From: Marinobacterium zhoushanense
Lineage (GTDB): Bacteria; Pseudomonadota; Gammaproteobacteria; Pseudomonadales; Balneatricaceae
Direction: 5' to 3'
Length of the DNA: 64,000 nt
Assembly: GCF_014641945.1 (NCBI RefSeq)
Contig: NZ_BMIJ01000005.1
Coordinates: 286,718 to 350,717 of the forward strand
The position numbers and the translations under genes are program-made. Shown piece after piece: positions 47,216 to 56,539 of this stretch. Each line of letters starts with the position of its first letter. Position 1 is the first letter of the stretch. The notes beneath the pieces are model-generated. The model ran no database searches. It was not told the DNA's origin and saw nothing but the letters and a program-made list of their open reading frames with translations.

Positions 47216-47812
47216 ATGCTTGAGCAGTTAACTAAGCGGCTTGCCCAGCACCGCCCCTGGCGGTTGCGCACGCGGGGACGGGAGGCGGGAGTGCTGGTGG
47301 CGCTGACCGATAGGGCGGAGCCGGAGGTGGTGCTGACGCTGAGATCGAAACAGCTGTCGACCCATCAGGGGCAGATCGCTTTCCCCGGCGGCAAGCGCGA
47401 CCCGGAGGATGCCAATCTGTTGGCAACGGCGTTGCGCGAAGCGCAGGAGGAGGTGGGGCTGGACACGGCACAGGTACGGATCATCGGATCCCTGGGCCAA
47501 CTGGTATCCAAACATCAGCTGCAGGTGACACCCTGGGTTGGGATAATCCCGCCCCATCTGCCGTTGACGCCCAATCCGGAAGAGGTCGACTCGATCTTCC
47601 GCATCCCGCTGAGCTTTTTTATGCAGCAGGAGATGCTGCGCCTCGATGAGATCGCGTTTCTTGGAAAAACGCACTATGTCCCGGCCTGGGAGTATGAGGG
47701 CGAGGTTATCTGGGGTTTGACCGCCTATATACTGGTTGAGCTGCTGAATATCGGGTTCGATGCCGGGTTGCCGATGAGGCCGCGCCCGGAACATCAGGAA
47801 CACGCATTATGA
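47216..47812 (+). CDS. CoA pyrophosphatase-type Nudix hydrolase
   Basis: 198 residues. It carries the UPF0035 CoA-pyrophosphatase motif LSTHQGQIAFPGGKRD running into the Nudix box ALREAQEEVGL. It should split CoA or its derivatives to 4'-phosphopantetheine and 3',5'-ADP. ATG at 47216 has GGAGG five bases upstream and is preferred over ATG at 47204. It overlaps the DUF1289 gene (ATGA). Confidence 0.9.
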   Translation: MLEQLTKRLAQHRPWRLRTRGREAGVLVALTDRAEPEVVLTLRSKQLSTHQGQIAFPGGKRDPEDANLLATALREAQEEVGLDTAQVRIIGSLGQLVSKHQLQVTPWVGIIPPHLPLTPNPEEVDSIFRIPLSFFMQQEMLRLDEIAFLGKTHYVPAWEYEGEVIWGLTAYILVELLNIGFDAGLPMRPRPEHQEHAL

Positions 47813-48003
47813 GTGAAGTGAGCCGTACGCCGGCAGTTAGAAGTCCCTGTGTTGGCGTCTGCGTGCTGGATGAGGATGATCTCTGCACCGCCTGCTGCCG
47901 CAGTGGGCTGGAGATCGCTGATTGGGGCGCCATGAGCGACGCTGAGAAGCGCGCCGTCTGGGCCCTGATCAGGCGTCGCGAACAGGGCGAGCGCGGCATC
48001 TGA
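47809..48003 (+). CDS. DUF1289 cysteine-motif protein
   Basis: 64 residues with the DUF1289 pattern SPCVGVCVLDEDDLCTACCR and then WGAMSDAEKRAVW. The clustered cysteines suggest binding of a metal or Fe-S cluster, but no function is established. It is translationally coupled to the Nudix gene. Confidence 0.85.
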   Translation: MSEVSRTPAVRSPCVGVCVLDEDDLCTACCRSGLEIADWGAMSDAEKRAVWALIRRREQGERGI

Positions 48004-48020
48004 GTGCTTTGACCTGAGGA

Positions 48021-49295
48021 TCAGCGCCGTTTGCGCTTGGGTTGGCCGCGCTGGATACGTACCGTCTTCACCTTGTTGTCGCTGATCTGCAGGGTCTCGA
48101 AGTGGTAATCCTTGACCCGCAGGCAGACATTGGCATCGGGCAGTGACTCCAGTGTCTCGGTGATCAGACCGTTCAGGGTCTTCGGGCCGTCGGTTGGCAG
48201 ATCCCACTTCAGGCTCTTGTTGATCTCACGCACATAGGCGCTGCCGTCGATAAAGTAGCTGCCATCCTCCTGCGGGTGTATCTCCTGATTGATGCCGGTA
48301 CTGTCGGCGGACATCTCACCGACGATCTCCTCCAGGATATCCTCCAGCGTCACGATTCCTTCCACGTCACCGTACTCGTCGACGACGATACCGATGCGCC
48401 GGTTCTGCTTCTGAAAATGCAGCAGCTGCGTCTGCAGCGGCGTGCTTTCGGGGATGAAGTAGGCTTCACGCACCACCTGCATGATCGCTGCCTTGGTCAC
48501 CTTGCCCTGCTGGATCAGCTGCGCCAGGTTGCGCATATGCAGGATGCCGATCACCTGGTTGATATCACCCTGGTAAACCGGCAGACGGGTGTGCTTGGTG
48601 GCGGAGAGCTGCTGCAGGATCTGATCCATCTCCTGGTCCAGATCGATCCCCTCCACCTCGCTGCGCGGAATCATGATGTCGTTGACGGTGACGTCACCGA
48701 GCTCCAGTACGCCAAGCAGCATCGACTGGTTGCGCTGCGGGATCAGTGCGCCCGCTTCATGTACCAGCGTGCGCAGCTCCTCCGTGCTCAGGTTCTCATT
48801 ATTGTTGCCGGACAGGCGGATGCCGAACAGGCGCAGAAAGCCGTTGGTGATGCCGTTGACGATCCAGACCAGCGGGTAGAGCAGGAACAGCATCGGGCGC
48901 AGGATAAAAGCAGCGGGGAAGGCGATCTTCTCCGGATGCAGCGCGGCGACCGTCTTCGGCGATACCTCGGCGAAGATCAGGATCACCAGGGTCAGACCGA
49001 AGGTGGCCACCACCAGGCCGGCATCGCCCCAGATGCGGACACAGACGATGGTGGCGATGGCCGAGGCGAGGATGTTGACGAAGTTGTTACCGATCAGGAT
49101 CAGGCCGATCAGCCGGTCGGGACGTTCCAGCAGGCTGCTGGCCTGGCGCGCGCCGCGATGGTTGTTTTTGACCATGTGCCGCAGCCGATACCGGTTCAGC
49201 GACATCATGCCGGTTTCAGAACTGGAGAAGAACGCAGAGCAGATGATGAGCAGCAGTAAAATGATCAGCAGTGAGCTTATCGACGCGTCTTCCAA
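48021..49295 (-). CDS. HlyC/CorC (CNNM) family membrane protein
   Basis: 424 residues: a DUF21 membrane domain of three to four helices (residues 1-140, SSSETGMMSLNRYRLRHMVK near the start), two CBS domains (about 190-310, with IMIPRSEVEGID and GIVVDEYGDVEGIVTLEDIL) and a C-terminal CorC/HlyC transporter-associated domain. Members are linked to Mg2+ or Co2+ transport. It lies next to ypjD and ffh, a common arrangement. Confidence 0.92.
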   Translation of the reverse strand: MEDASISSLLIILLLLIICSAFFSSSETGMMSLNRYRLRHMVKNNHRGARQASSLLERPDRLIGLILIGNNFVNILASAIATIVCVRIWGDAGLVVATFGLTLVILIFAEVSPKTVAALHPEKIAFPAAFILRPMLFLLYPLVWIVNGITNGFLRLFGIRLSGNNNENLSTEELRTLVHEAGALIPQRNQSMLLGVLELGDVTVNDIMIPRSEVEGIDLDQEMDQILQQLSATKHTRLPVYQGDINQVIGILHMRNLAQLIQQGKVTKAAIMQVVREAYFIPESTPLQTQLLHFQKQNRRIGIVVDEYGDVEGIVTLEDILEEIVGEMSADSTGINQEIHPQEDGSYFIDGSAYVREINKSLKWDLPTDGPKTLNGLITETLESLPDANVCLRVKDYHFETLQISDNKVKTVRIQRGQPKRKRR

Positions 49296-49353
49296 AGTGG
49301 TGAAACCTCAACCAGAAAAAGGGACTCCATTGTCTGGTCCGAGTTAGGGCCTG

Positions 49354-50163
49354 TCAAGGCGCGGGCGGGTGGCCGTTGAACACCAGTTCGAGGACGATTT
49401 TGGAGCCAAAAAACGCCAGCATCAGCAGCAGGAAACCACCCAGGGTCCAGCGCACGGCGGTCTGGCTGCGCCAGCCAAGTAGAACGCGTCCCGCGAGCAG
49501 GATCGCATAGACCAGCCAGGCGGTGATGGAGAGCAGGGTTTTGTGTACCAGATGTTGCGCAAACAGATCTTCGACGAAGATGAATCCGGTAATCAGCGAT
49601 ACCGTCAACAGCGCGAAGCCGCACCAGAGCATCTCGAACAGTAGCCGCTCCATGACCTGCAGCGGCGGCAGCGAGGCCACCAGGCCACGAGTCTGGTGGT
49701 GCTTGAGCGATAGCTCCTGACGTGAGAGTAACAGCGCCTGCAAGGCCGCCAGGGTGAAGATACTGTAGGCGAGCAGCGAAAGCAGAATATGGGCAACGAG
49801 GCCGCCGGAGTAGAGGCGGTGGTCGCCGGTGTCAGGGCCGAAGGCGGCCAGGGCGGCGGTGATGGCGGCCATCGGGAAGGCGCCGATGAACAGATTGTCC
49901 AGCTTTTGGCGCAGGCTGCTGACCAGCAGGATGCCGACCACCACCCAGGCGATGAAGGAGCCGACCGGGAAGGTGCCCAGGTCTATCCCCTCGGGATAGT
50001 GCAGCACCTTATATACTGCATAGCCATGCATTGCGAACGCGCCCAGACCGAGCGCCCGGATCAGGTTGCGTTGCCCGCTATCGGGCGCTGCCAGGCGCTG
50101 CCACTGCAGCCAGGTGGCGCCGGCATAGCCGATGATCGCGATCAGCGTGGCAATGAGCAGCAT
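49354..50163 (-). CDS. YpjD/CcsA-like membrane protein (cytochrome c assembly family)
   Basis: 269 residues and about eight membrane helices. HILLSLLAYSIFTLAALQALLL and HKTLLSITAWLVYAILL match the CcsA/YpjD family conserved next to ffh. The family resembles haem-handling proteins of cytochrome c maturation, but a direct role is not shown for YpjD. It is divergent from ffh. Confidence 0.88.
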   Translation of the reverse strand: MLLIATLIAIIGYAGATWLQWQRLAAPDSGQRNLIRALGLGAFAMHGYAVYKVLHYPEGIDLGTFPVGSFIAWVVVGILLVSSLRQKLDNLFIGAFPMAAITAALAAFGPDTGDHRLYSGGLVAHILLSLLAYSIFTLAALQALLLSRQELSLKHHQTRGLVASLPPLQVMERLLFEMLWCGFALLTVSLITGFIFVEDLFAQHLVHKTLLSITAWLVYAILLAGRVLLGWRSQTAVRWTLGGFLLLMLAFFGSKIVLELVFNGHPPAP

Positions 50164-50284
50164 TCAATTCCTCCTTAAATCAGCGCAGTAGTTTGTCATA
50201 AATGCCAGAACTGGGGAATACGAAGGGGTTGGACAATAATGCGCTAAAACGCTTTAGCGGGTGCCGTACCTCGGGGTGCTTCTG

Positions 50285-50290
50285 TATAAT
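50285..50290 (+). promoter_or_regulatory. -10 element upstream of ffh
   Basis: A consensus TATAAT lies 64 bases before the ffh ATG; no strong -35 is seen at 16-18 bases. A small inverted repeat CGCTAAA-4-TTTAGCG (50242-50259) lies just upstream. Confidence 0.45.
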
Positions 50291-50353
50291 GCGCGGTCTT
50301 AGCATTACTGGCGCCGGCAGAAGGCTTATTGGTGCCCAAGGCAGAGGTTTTCC

Positions 50354-51736
50354 ATGTTCGATAATCTGACAGAACGGCTAACGCAGACGCTGCGCAGCGT
50401 CACCGGTCAGGCAAAACTGACCGAAGAGAATATCAAGGACACGCTGCGTGAAGTGCGCATGGCGCTGCTTGAGGCCGATGTGGCGCTGCCGGTGGTCAAG
50501 GAGTTCATCAACGGCGTCAAGGAGCGCGCGGTCGGTCAGGAGGTGGCCAGGAGCCTGAGTCCGGGACAGGTCTTCGTCAAGATCGTCAACGAAGAGCTGG
50601 TCAAGGTGATGGGCGAGGCCAATGAGGAGCTCGACCTCTCCGCGCAGCCGCCGGCCGTGATCATGATGGCGGGCCTGCAGGGTGCCGGTAAAACCACCTC
50701 CGTCGGCAAGCTGGCGCGTTTCCTGAAAGAGCGCAAGAAGAAAAAAGTGCTGGTGGTGTCGGCGGATATCTACCGTCCGGCGGCGATCCGTCAGTTGGAA
50801 ACGCTGGCCGGCGAAGTGGGGGTTGAGTTCTTCCCCTCAACGGCGGATCAGGATCCGGTGGCTATCGCCAATGGCGCGATCGCTCATGCCCGCATTCAGC
50901 ACCACGACGTGGTGATCCTCGATACCGCCGGCCGACTGCATGTCGACAGCGACATGATGGACGAGATCAAGCGCCTCAATGCCGCGGTCAAGCCGGTGGA
51001 AACCCTGTTCGTGGTCGACTCCATGACCGGTCAGGACGCCGCCAATACCGCGCGTGCCTTCAACGAGGTGCTGCCGCTGACCGGTGTGATCCTGACCAAG
51101 ACCGATGGTGATGCCCGTGGCGGTGCTGCGCTGTCGGTGCGTCATATCACCGGCAAGCCGATCAAGTTCCTCGGTATCGGCGAGAAGAGCGATGCCCTGG
51201 AGCCCTTCCATCCGGATCGTGTCGCCTCGCGTATTCTCGGCATGGGCGACGTGCTGTCGCTGATCGAGGAGGCTGAGCGCAAGATCGATAAGGAGAAGGC
51301 GGAGAAGTTCGCCAAGAAGGTCTCCAAGGGCAAGGGTTTCGATCTCGAGGATTTCCGCGAGCAGCTGCAGCAGATGAACAACATGGGCGGCATGATGTCG
51401 ATGCTGGAAAAGCTGCCCGGTATGGGGCAGATGGCCCAGGCGGCTCAGAGTGCTCAGGCCGAGAAGGGTATGAAGCAGATGGAGGTGATCATCAACTCGA
51501 TGACACCCAAGGAACGTCGCAATCCCGATATCATTACCGGCTCGCGTAAACGCCGCATTGCGATGGGTTCCGGCACCCAGATTCAGGATGTTAACCGCCT
51601 GCTGAAGCAGCATAAGCAGATGTCCAAGATGATGAAGAAGTTTGGCTCCAAGGGCGGTATGGCGAAACTGGCGCGCGGCATGAAAGGGATGCTGCCACCG
51701 GGCATGGGCGGAGGCGGCGGTTTCCCGCGTATGTAA
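50354..51736 (+). CDS. ffh: Signal recognition particle protein Ffh (SRP54)
   Basis: 460 residues. The N domain is followed by the GTPase with GLQGAGKTTSVGKLA, DTAGRLHVD and TKTDGDARGG, then a methionine-rich M domain (MNNMGGMMSMLEKLPGMG) that binds signal peptides and 4.5S RNA. It targets membrane proteins to the Sec translocon. The start ATG at 50354 gives the usual FDNLTERL beginning. Confidence 0.98.
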   Translation: MFDNLTERLTQTLRSVTGQAKLTEENIKDTLREVRMALLEADVALPVVKEFINGVKERAVGQEVARSLSPGQVFVKIVNEELVKVMGEANEELDLSAQPPAVIMMAGLQGAGKTTSVGKLARFLKERKKKKVLVVSADIYRPAAIRQLETLAGEVGVEFFPSTADQDPVAIANGAIAHARIQHHDVVILDTAGRLHVDSDMMDEIKRLNAAVKPVETLFVVDSMTGQDAANTARAFNEVLPLTGVILTKTDGDARGGAALSVRHITGKPIKFLGIGEKSDALEPFHPDRVASRILGMGDVLSLIEEAERKIDKEKAEKFAKKVSKGKGFDLEDFREQLQQMNNMGGMMSMLEKLPGMGQMAQAAQSAQAEKGMKQMEVIINSMTPKERRNPDIITGSRKRRIAMGSGTQIQDVNRLLKQHKQMSKMMKKFGSKGGMAKLARGMKGMLPPGMGGGGGFPRM

Positions 51737-51796
51737 ACCGTGCCGTTGTTGGCTACTATTTGTTCGAAACAGCTTTTATCGGGCGGTGGATTCGCG

Positions 51797-51802
51797 TAGA
51801 AT
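51797..51802 (+). promoter_or_regulatory. -10 element of the rpsP operon
   Basis: TAGAAT lies 140 bases before rpsP, with a poor -35 (TTTTAT) 17 bases upstream. The long leader that follows contains a small hairpin, GGCCC-TTT-GGGCC at 51848-51860, which could take part in control of the ribosomal protein operon; no known leader motif was identified. Confidence 0.4.
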
Positions 51803-51941
51803 TGCCGCCCTGATTTTTGTCAGTTGCATTCGTGTGGCTGGCAGGATGGCCCTTTGGGCCGGGCGCTCTAGCCTGGCTCCGAGGTAACTAAAACGATGGG
51901 CGATCTTAAAACCCATCCCGCGAAATAAAGGGGTCCAGCGC

Positions 51942-52190
51942 ATGGTCACTATTCGTTTGTCTCGTGGTGGCGCTAAAAAGCGTCCGTTCTATCACATTAC
52001 TGTTGCCGATTCACGCTGTGCGCGTGATAGCCGCTTTATTGAGCGGGTCGGTTTCTTCAACCCGGTCGCTCGCGGTCAGGAAGAGAAGCTGCGCGTCAAC
52101 CTGGAGCGTGTTGAATACTGGATCGGCAAAGGCGCACAGCCGTCTGAGCGTGTTGCTCAGCTGATCAAAGACGCACGTAAAGCACAGTAA
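51942..52190 (+). CDS. rpsP: 30S ribosomal protein S16
   Basis: 82 residues, the standard length. [19 protein letters not shown] and [15 protein letters not shown] are the family signature. First gene of the rpsP-rimM-trmD-rplS operon. Confidence 0.98.
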   Translation: MVTIRLSRGGAKKRPFYHITVADSRCARDSRFIERVGFFNPVARGQEEKLRVNLERVEYWIGKGAQPSERVAQLIKDARKAQ

Positions 52191-52221
52191 GTAGTAAAGG
52201 TTGACGGGCAGGCCAGTTGGG

Positions 52222-52755
52222 ATGAGTGAATACCGCGAAGAGGACGTGGTCGTCCTTGGACGCTTCACCTCCACCTACGGTGTACAGGGTTGGATCAAGG
52301 TCTACTCCTACACCGACCCAATGGAGAACATCCTGACCTACACGCCATGGCTGGTTCGCCAGAACGACGTCTGGACCCCGATAAAACGGGTCGACGGCAA
52401 GAAGCATGGCAAGGGCCTGATTGCCCGGCTGGACGGTATAGACGCTCCGGAGAAGGCGAGAACCTTCAATAACGTGGAAATAGCGGTACCAAGACAGGTG
52501 CTGCCGGATCTGCAACCGGGCGAGTACTACTGGAGCCAGTTGGAAAACCTGTTGGTATATACCGAATCCGGCGTGTTGCTGGGACGGGTGGATCATCTGA
52601 TGGAAACCGGCGCGAACGACGTGCTGGTGGTCAAGGGCACCGACGAGAGCATCGATCGCGAAGAGCGTTTGCTGCCCTGGTTGCCGGATCAGGTGATCAA
52701 AGAGATTGATCTGGATTCAGGCACTATGCGGGTCGATTGGGACCCGGAGTTCTGA
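52222..52755 (+). CDS. rimM: Ribosome maturation factor RimM
   Basis: 177 residues. The N-terminal barrel has VVVLGRFTSTYGVQGWIKVYS and the PRC-barrel half has GEYYWSQLENLLVYTESG. It assists 30S head assembly around S19. ATG at 52222 is preferred over TTG at 52201, which has no spaced ribosome site. It is three bases before trmD. Confidence 0.95.
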   Translation: MSEYREEDVVVLGRFTSTYGVQGWIKVYSYTDPMENILTYTPWLVRQNDVWTPIKRVDGKKHGKGLIARLDGIDAPEKARTFNNVEIAVPRQVLPDLQPGEYYWSQLENLLVYTESGVLLGRVDHLMETGANDVLVVKGTDESIDREERLLPWLPDQVIKEIDLDSGTMRVDWDPEF

Positions 52756-52758
52756 GTC

Positions 52759-53514
52759 GTGTGGTTCGGGATCGTATCCCTGTTCCCGGAGATGTTCGAG
52801 GCGGTTACTCGCTACGGCGTCACCGGGCGGGCAGTGCGCAGTGAACTAATCAGTGTCCAGTGCTGGAATCCGCGTGACTTCACGCATGACCGGCACCGTA
52901 CCGTGGACGATCGCCCCTATGGCGGCGGACCCGGGATGCTGATGAAGGTTCAGCCGTTGCGCGATGCGATCCAGGCAGCGAAAGCTGCGGCGGGCGAGGG
53001 CGCCCGGGTGATCTACCTCTCCCCGCAGGGGCGCAGGCTGGATCAGGCCGGAGTTGCCGAGCTGGCGCAGGCGCAAAAACTGATCCTGGTAGCGGGTCGC
53101 TACGAAGGGATAGATGAGCGTCTGATCCAGTCCGACGTCGATGAGGAGTGGTCACTGGGTGACTTCGTGCTCAGCGGCGGCGAGCTGCCCGCGATGGTAC
53201 TGGTCGATGCGGTATCGCGTTTGGTGCCCGGTGTGCTTGGGCATAGCGATTCAGCGGTCGAAGACTCTTTTTACGAAGGGTTGCTCGATTGCCCGCACTA
53301 CACCAGACCCGAAGCACTGGATGGTATGCAGGTACCGGATGTTCTGCTCAGCGGTAACCATGAGCAGATTCGGCGCTGGCGCCTCAAGCAGCAGCTGGGG
53401 CGTACCTGGGCGCGGCGACCGGACCTGTTGCAACAGATCGAACTGGACCCGGAGCAGCAGACGCTGTTAAGCGAATATATCCGCGAGGCCAAAGGGCAGG
53501 CGGGTGAAAATTAG
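52759..53514 (+). CDS. trmD: tRNA (guanine-N1)-methyltransferase TrmD
   Basis: 251 residues. [20 protein letters not shown] at the start, the SAM-binding trefoil-knot segments [11 protein letters not shown] and [10 protein letters not shown], then [15 protein letters not shown]. It methylates G37 next to the anticodon and prevents frameshifting. The start is GTG at 52759. Confidence 0.98.
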   Translation: MWFGIVSLFPEMFEAVTRYGVTGRAVRSELISVQCWNPRDFTHDRHRTVDDRPYGGGPGMLMKVQPLRDAIQAAKAAAGEGARVIYLSPQGRRLDQAGVAELAQAQKLILVAGRYEGIDERLIQSDVDEEWSLGDFVLSGGELPAMVLVDAVSRLVPGVLGHSDSAVEDSFYEGLLDCPHYTRPEALDGMQVPDVLLSGNHEQIRRWRLKQQLGRTWARRPDLLQQIELDPEQQTLLSEYIREAKGQAGEN

Positions 53515-53523
53515 GAGCGAGCG

Positions 53524-53880
53524 ATGAGCAGCAAAAACCTGATCATTCAGCAGATCGAAGCTGAACAGACCAAGAAAGAAGTTCCGGCGTTTGCACCGGG
53601 CGATACCGTAGTCATCCAGGTGCGCGTAGTAGAGGGCAACCGTAGCCGTCTGCAGGCGTTCGAAGGCGTTGTAATCGGCAAGCGTAACCGCGGCCTGAAC
53701 TCTGCCTTCACCGTACGTAAGATCTCCCACGGTGTGGGCGTTGAGCGTACCTTCCAGACCTACAGCCCGACGGTTGAAGGTATTGAAGTCAAGCGTCGCG
53801 GTGACGTGCGCCAGGCTAAGCTGTACTACCTGCGTGAGCGTAGCGGTAAGTCTGCACGTATCAAAGAGAAGCTGGGCTGA
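53524..53880 (+). CDS. rplS: 50S ribosomal protein L19
   Basis: 118 residues. [40 protein letters not shown] and [10 protein letters not shown] mark L19, which sits at the subunit interface. Last gene of the operon, followed by a strong terminator. Confidence 0.98.
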   Translation: MSSKNLIIQQIEAEQTKKEVPAFAPGDTVVIQVRVVEGNRSRLQAFEGVVIGKRNRGLNSAFTVRKISHGVGVERTFQTYSPTVEGIEVKRRGDVRQAKLYYLRERSGKSARIKEKLG

Positions 53881-53905
53881 TCCGTCAGTTACGCAAGCTT
53901 CTGAG

Positions 53906-53932
53906 AAGGGCGGCCCTAGGGTCGCCCTTTTT
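53906..53932 (+). terminator. Terminator of the rpsP-rplS operon
   Basis: AAGGGCGGCCC pairs with GGGTCGCCCTT (one G-U pair) around a very tight turn, followed by TTTTT. Confidence 0.85.
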
Positions 53933-54078
53933 GTTATGTGCAGGATGTACGCTACCCCGCGCGGAGCGGAGCGATGCAGAATTGGCTTGCTGACCTGTCG
54001 CAAGTCTTTAACTCGCCATTTTCAGTAACTGACTTTAGAATCATCCGGAGCTTGAACAACAACAAGAGGGAGTGGCGG

Positions 54079-55503
54079 ATGCGTAAGCTGGCCATCGGGT
54101 TCTTCTTACTGGTCTTGCTGCCGGCGCTGGTGGTTGCAGGCGGTTACGGATTCTATTGGTATCAGGTAAAAGGATACGCCGATCATTTGGTCGAGCAGGC
54201 CGCACCCTTTGCCAGGGTCGAATATGGTGCTATCTACGTCGATCCGCGCGGAGAGGTGGGGCTGGATCAGGTCAGTATTACGCTGAACCAGGATGGCACT
54301 CGCATACCGCTCGAGTCGATCCGTCTGCGCTCTCAGGATCCGCTGTTCTTTCTCGATCCCCAGGGGCGGATCGAGTCTGGCGATCTGCCGCTGCAGTTGG
54401 GTCTGGTGCTAAAGCAGGCGCAGATCGGTCTGTCCAGCAAGTTGATCAAAACGCTGGAGGAGCAGGTGGTGCAGGCGGAAGCGCTATCGCCCGCCAGTGA
54501 CGTGAATCCGGATGCGCTCGGTTGCGGCGATCTGCAGCGAATCGATGTAGCGGCGCTGAACGAGATGGGCTACAAGAGCCTGGCCATCGACCTGGTGCTG
54601 GGGATGGCGATCGAGCCGCACAACCGCCGTATCCGCTTCAACGCGGACGCGGATCTGGCGGGGTTTGGTCAGAGCAGTACCAATATCGAACTCTCGGTAA
54701 CCGGTGACAGCTTTGCGCCGGCACAGATGTTGGCGGCCAATCCACGCCTGCGTCGACTTGAGGTGAGCTATCAGGACGCCGGCTACAATGCGCGACGCAA
54801 TAAGTTCTGTGCCAAGGCGGCAGGTGTGGATGTGGATACCTACCTGGCTGAGCATGAGCGGCTGATGCGCGACTGGTTGCTGGCGCAGGGGGTGGATCTG
54901 CCGGAGCTGATCTGGGATCTCTACAGCGGCATGAATCGTCCGCGTGGTCGCGCAACGCTGACCATGGAGCCCCCGGGCGGTCTCGGAGCCGAGGTGGTGG
55001 CGGGTCTGGGCGCGCCGACCCAGCTGATCGATCGTCTTAACATAAGCCTGGCGCTGAATGACAAGCCTCTGGTGCTTGATTCCATCAACTGGAATGAGGT
55101 GTTGGTTGAGCCCCGGCAATCGAAGGCCGTCCTGCCGGCGAAGATGGCTCGGCAGCCGGAAGTCGTGGAGCAAGGCGATACAGCCGCTGAGCCGGCCAGC
55201 GTGGAGTTGCAGCAGGGTATCGAGCCGGAGGCGGAGACATCCGATCTGGAGGATGTGCTGCGCGGCCTGCCCAAGCGTGACCCTAAGCCGGAACCGAAAA
55301 AGTATCGCGCAATCTCCGTAACCCAGCTGGCTGATGCCAAGGGGCTGCCGGTGCGGGTGCGTACCGATCTGGGTAACCGTTTCGAGGGCAAGGTAGTCGA
55401 TGCCCGCAACGGCACCCTTAAGATCGAGCAGAGGGTCGATAAAGGGCTGATTATCTATCCGCTTGAGTTCGACCAGATCAGCTCGGTCGAGGTGTATCGT
55501 TGA
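54079..55503 (+). CDS. Membrane-anchored hypothetical protein
   Basis: 474 residues. One membrane helix at residues 3-26 (LAIGFFLLVLLPALVVAGGYG) anchors a large, probably periplasmic domain. A Glu/Pro-rich linker (about 365-400) precedes a final 60-residue beta-rich segment (VRVRTDLGNRFEGKVVDARN) that looks like a small SH3- or LSm-type barrel. No family was recognised. GGGAG precedes the ATG at 54079; the frame is open further upstream, but homology cannot be judged. It is coupled to xerD by an overlapping TTG start. Confidence 0.7.
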   Translation: MRKLAIGFFLLVLLPALVVAGGYGFYWYQVKGYADHLVEQAAPFARVEYGAIYVDPRGEVGLDQVSITLNQDGTRIPLESIRLRSQDPLFFLDPQGRIESGDLPLQLGLVLKQAQIGLSSKLIKTLEEQVVQAEALSPASDVNPDALGCGDLQRIDVAALNEMGYKSLAIDLVLGMAIEPHNRRIRFNADADLAGFGQSSTNIELSVTGDSFAPAQMLAANPRLRRLEVSYQDAGYNARRNKFCAKAAGVDVDTYLAEHERLMRDWLLAQGVDLPELIWDLYSGMNRPRGRATLTMEPPGGLGAEVVAGLGAPTQLIDRLNISLALNDKPLVLDSINWNEVLVEPRQSKAVLPAKMARQPEVVEQGDTAAEPASVELQQGIEPEAETSDLEDVLRGLPKRDPKPEPKKYRAISVTQLADAKGLPVRVRTDLGNRFEGKVVDARNGTLKIEQRVDKGLIIYPLEFDQISSVEVYR

Positions 55504-56429
55504 GCGAAGATCGAAGACGGCGGGCCAAACTGCCCGCCGCTGAAGATTGGGCCTTGATCGAACAATACCTTGACCATCTCTGGTTGGAGCGTGGTCTAAG
55601 CGACAATACCCGCGCCTCCTATGCGCGTGACCTGAACCATTTCGGCTGCTGGCTGAACAGCGTCAAGCTGCATCTGCCGGACCTTGATCGCCGTGACCTG
55701 CAGCGCCATCTGCAATGGCGGGTAGAGCAGCAGCTGCGGCCGACCTCGACCTCTCGTCTGCTGTCGACTCTGCGCGGGTTCTACCGCTACCTGCTGCGTG
55801 AGCACTTGATCGCTACCGATCCGACACTCAATATCGACAGTCCGCGCCGCGGTCGACCGCTGCCGAAGACACTGACCGAAGCGGATGTCGAGGCGCTGCT
55901 GGCGGCGCCCGATACCGCTACCGCGCTTGGGTTGCGTGACCGCACCATGTTGGAGCTGCTGTACGCCTGCGGCCTACGGGTATCCGAACTGGTGGAGCTG
56001 CGGCTCGAGGAGCTGAATCGCCGTATCGGCGTACTGCGCATTGTCGGCAAGGGCGATAAGGAGCGGATGTTGCCGGTAGGCGATGAGGCCTTGTCCTGGC
56101 TGTCGCGCTATCTGCGTGATGGGCGCTCGGAACTCGGGGCCGATAGTCGCGTCGAACATATATTCCTGAGCCGCCTGGGCCAGCCGATGACGCGACAGAC
56201 CTTCTGGCACAGGATCAAGCGTTATGCCATCGAGGTCGGGATCGACAAGCCGATCTCGCCCCATGTGTTAAGGCATGCGTTCGCCACCCATCTGCTGAAC
56301 CATGGCGCTGACCTGCGTGTGGTGCAGATGCTGCTGGGACACTCCAGCCTGTCGACGACGCAGATCTATACGCATGTGGCGACCGCGCGGCTGCAGGCGC
56401 TGCATCGGGATCACCATCCGCGGGGATGA
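55500..56429 (+). CDS. xerD: Tyrosine recombinase XerD
   Basis: 309 residues. The N-terminal SAM-like domain binds the core; the catalytic set is present: Arg in ACGLRVSELVEL, Lys in GKGDKER, HVLRHAFATHLL, LLGHSSLSTTQIYTHV with the nucleophile Tyr. With XerC it resolves chromosome dimers at dif. XerD rather than XerC is chosen from the dsbC-hom-thrC-recJ neighbourhood, as in other gammaproteobacteria. TTG start overlaps the previous stop. Confidence 0.93.
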   Translation: MSEDRRRRAKLPAAEDWALIEQYLDHLWLERGLSDNTRASYARDLNHFGCWLNSVKLHLPDLDRRDLQRHLQWRVEQQLRPTSTSRLLSTLRGFYRYLLREHLIATDPTLNIDSPRRGRPLPKTLTEADVEALLAAPDTATALGLRDRTMLELLYACGLRVSELVELRLEELNRRIGVLRIVGKGDKERMLPVGDEALSWLSRYLRDGRSELGADSRVEHIFLSRLGQPMTRQTFWHRIKRYAIEVGIDKPISPHVLRHAFATHLLNHGADLRVVQMLLGHSSLSTTQIYTHVATARLQALHRDHHPRG

Positions 56430-56539
56430 TGAAGCGAAGGGCCGGCAGCGGATTGCCGGCTCAAGTGGTACACTGGCGAACTTGTCGAATATGTTTCGTT
56501 GAATCTGTTCTATCGCATCTGGGTGTTTCGGAGGTAGTT

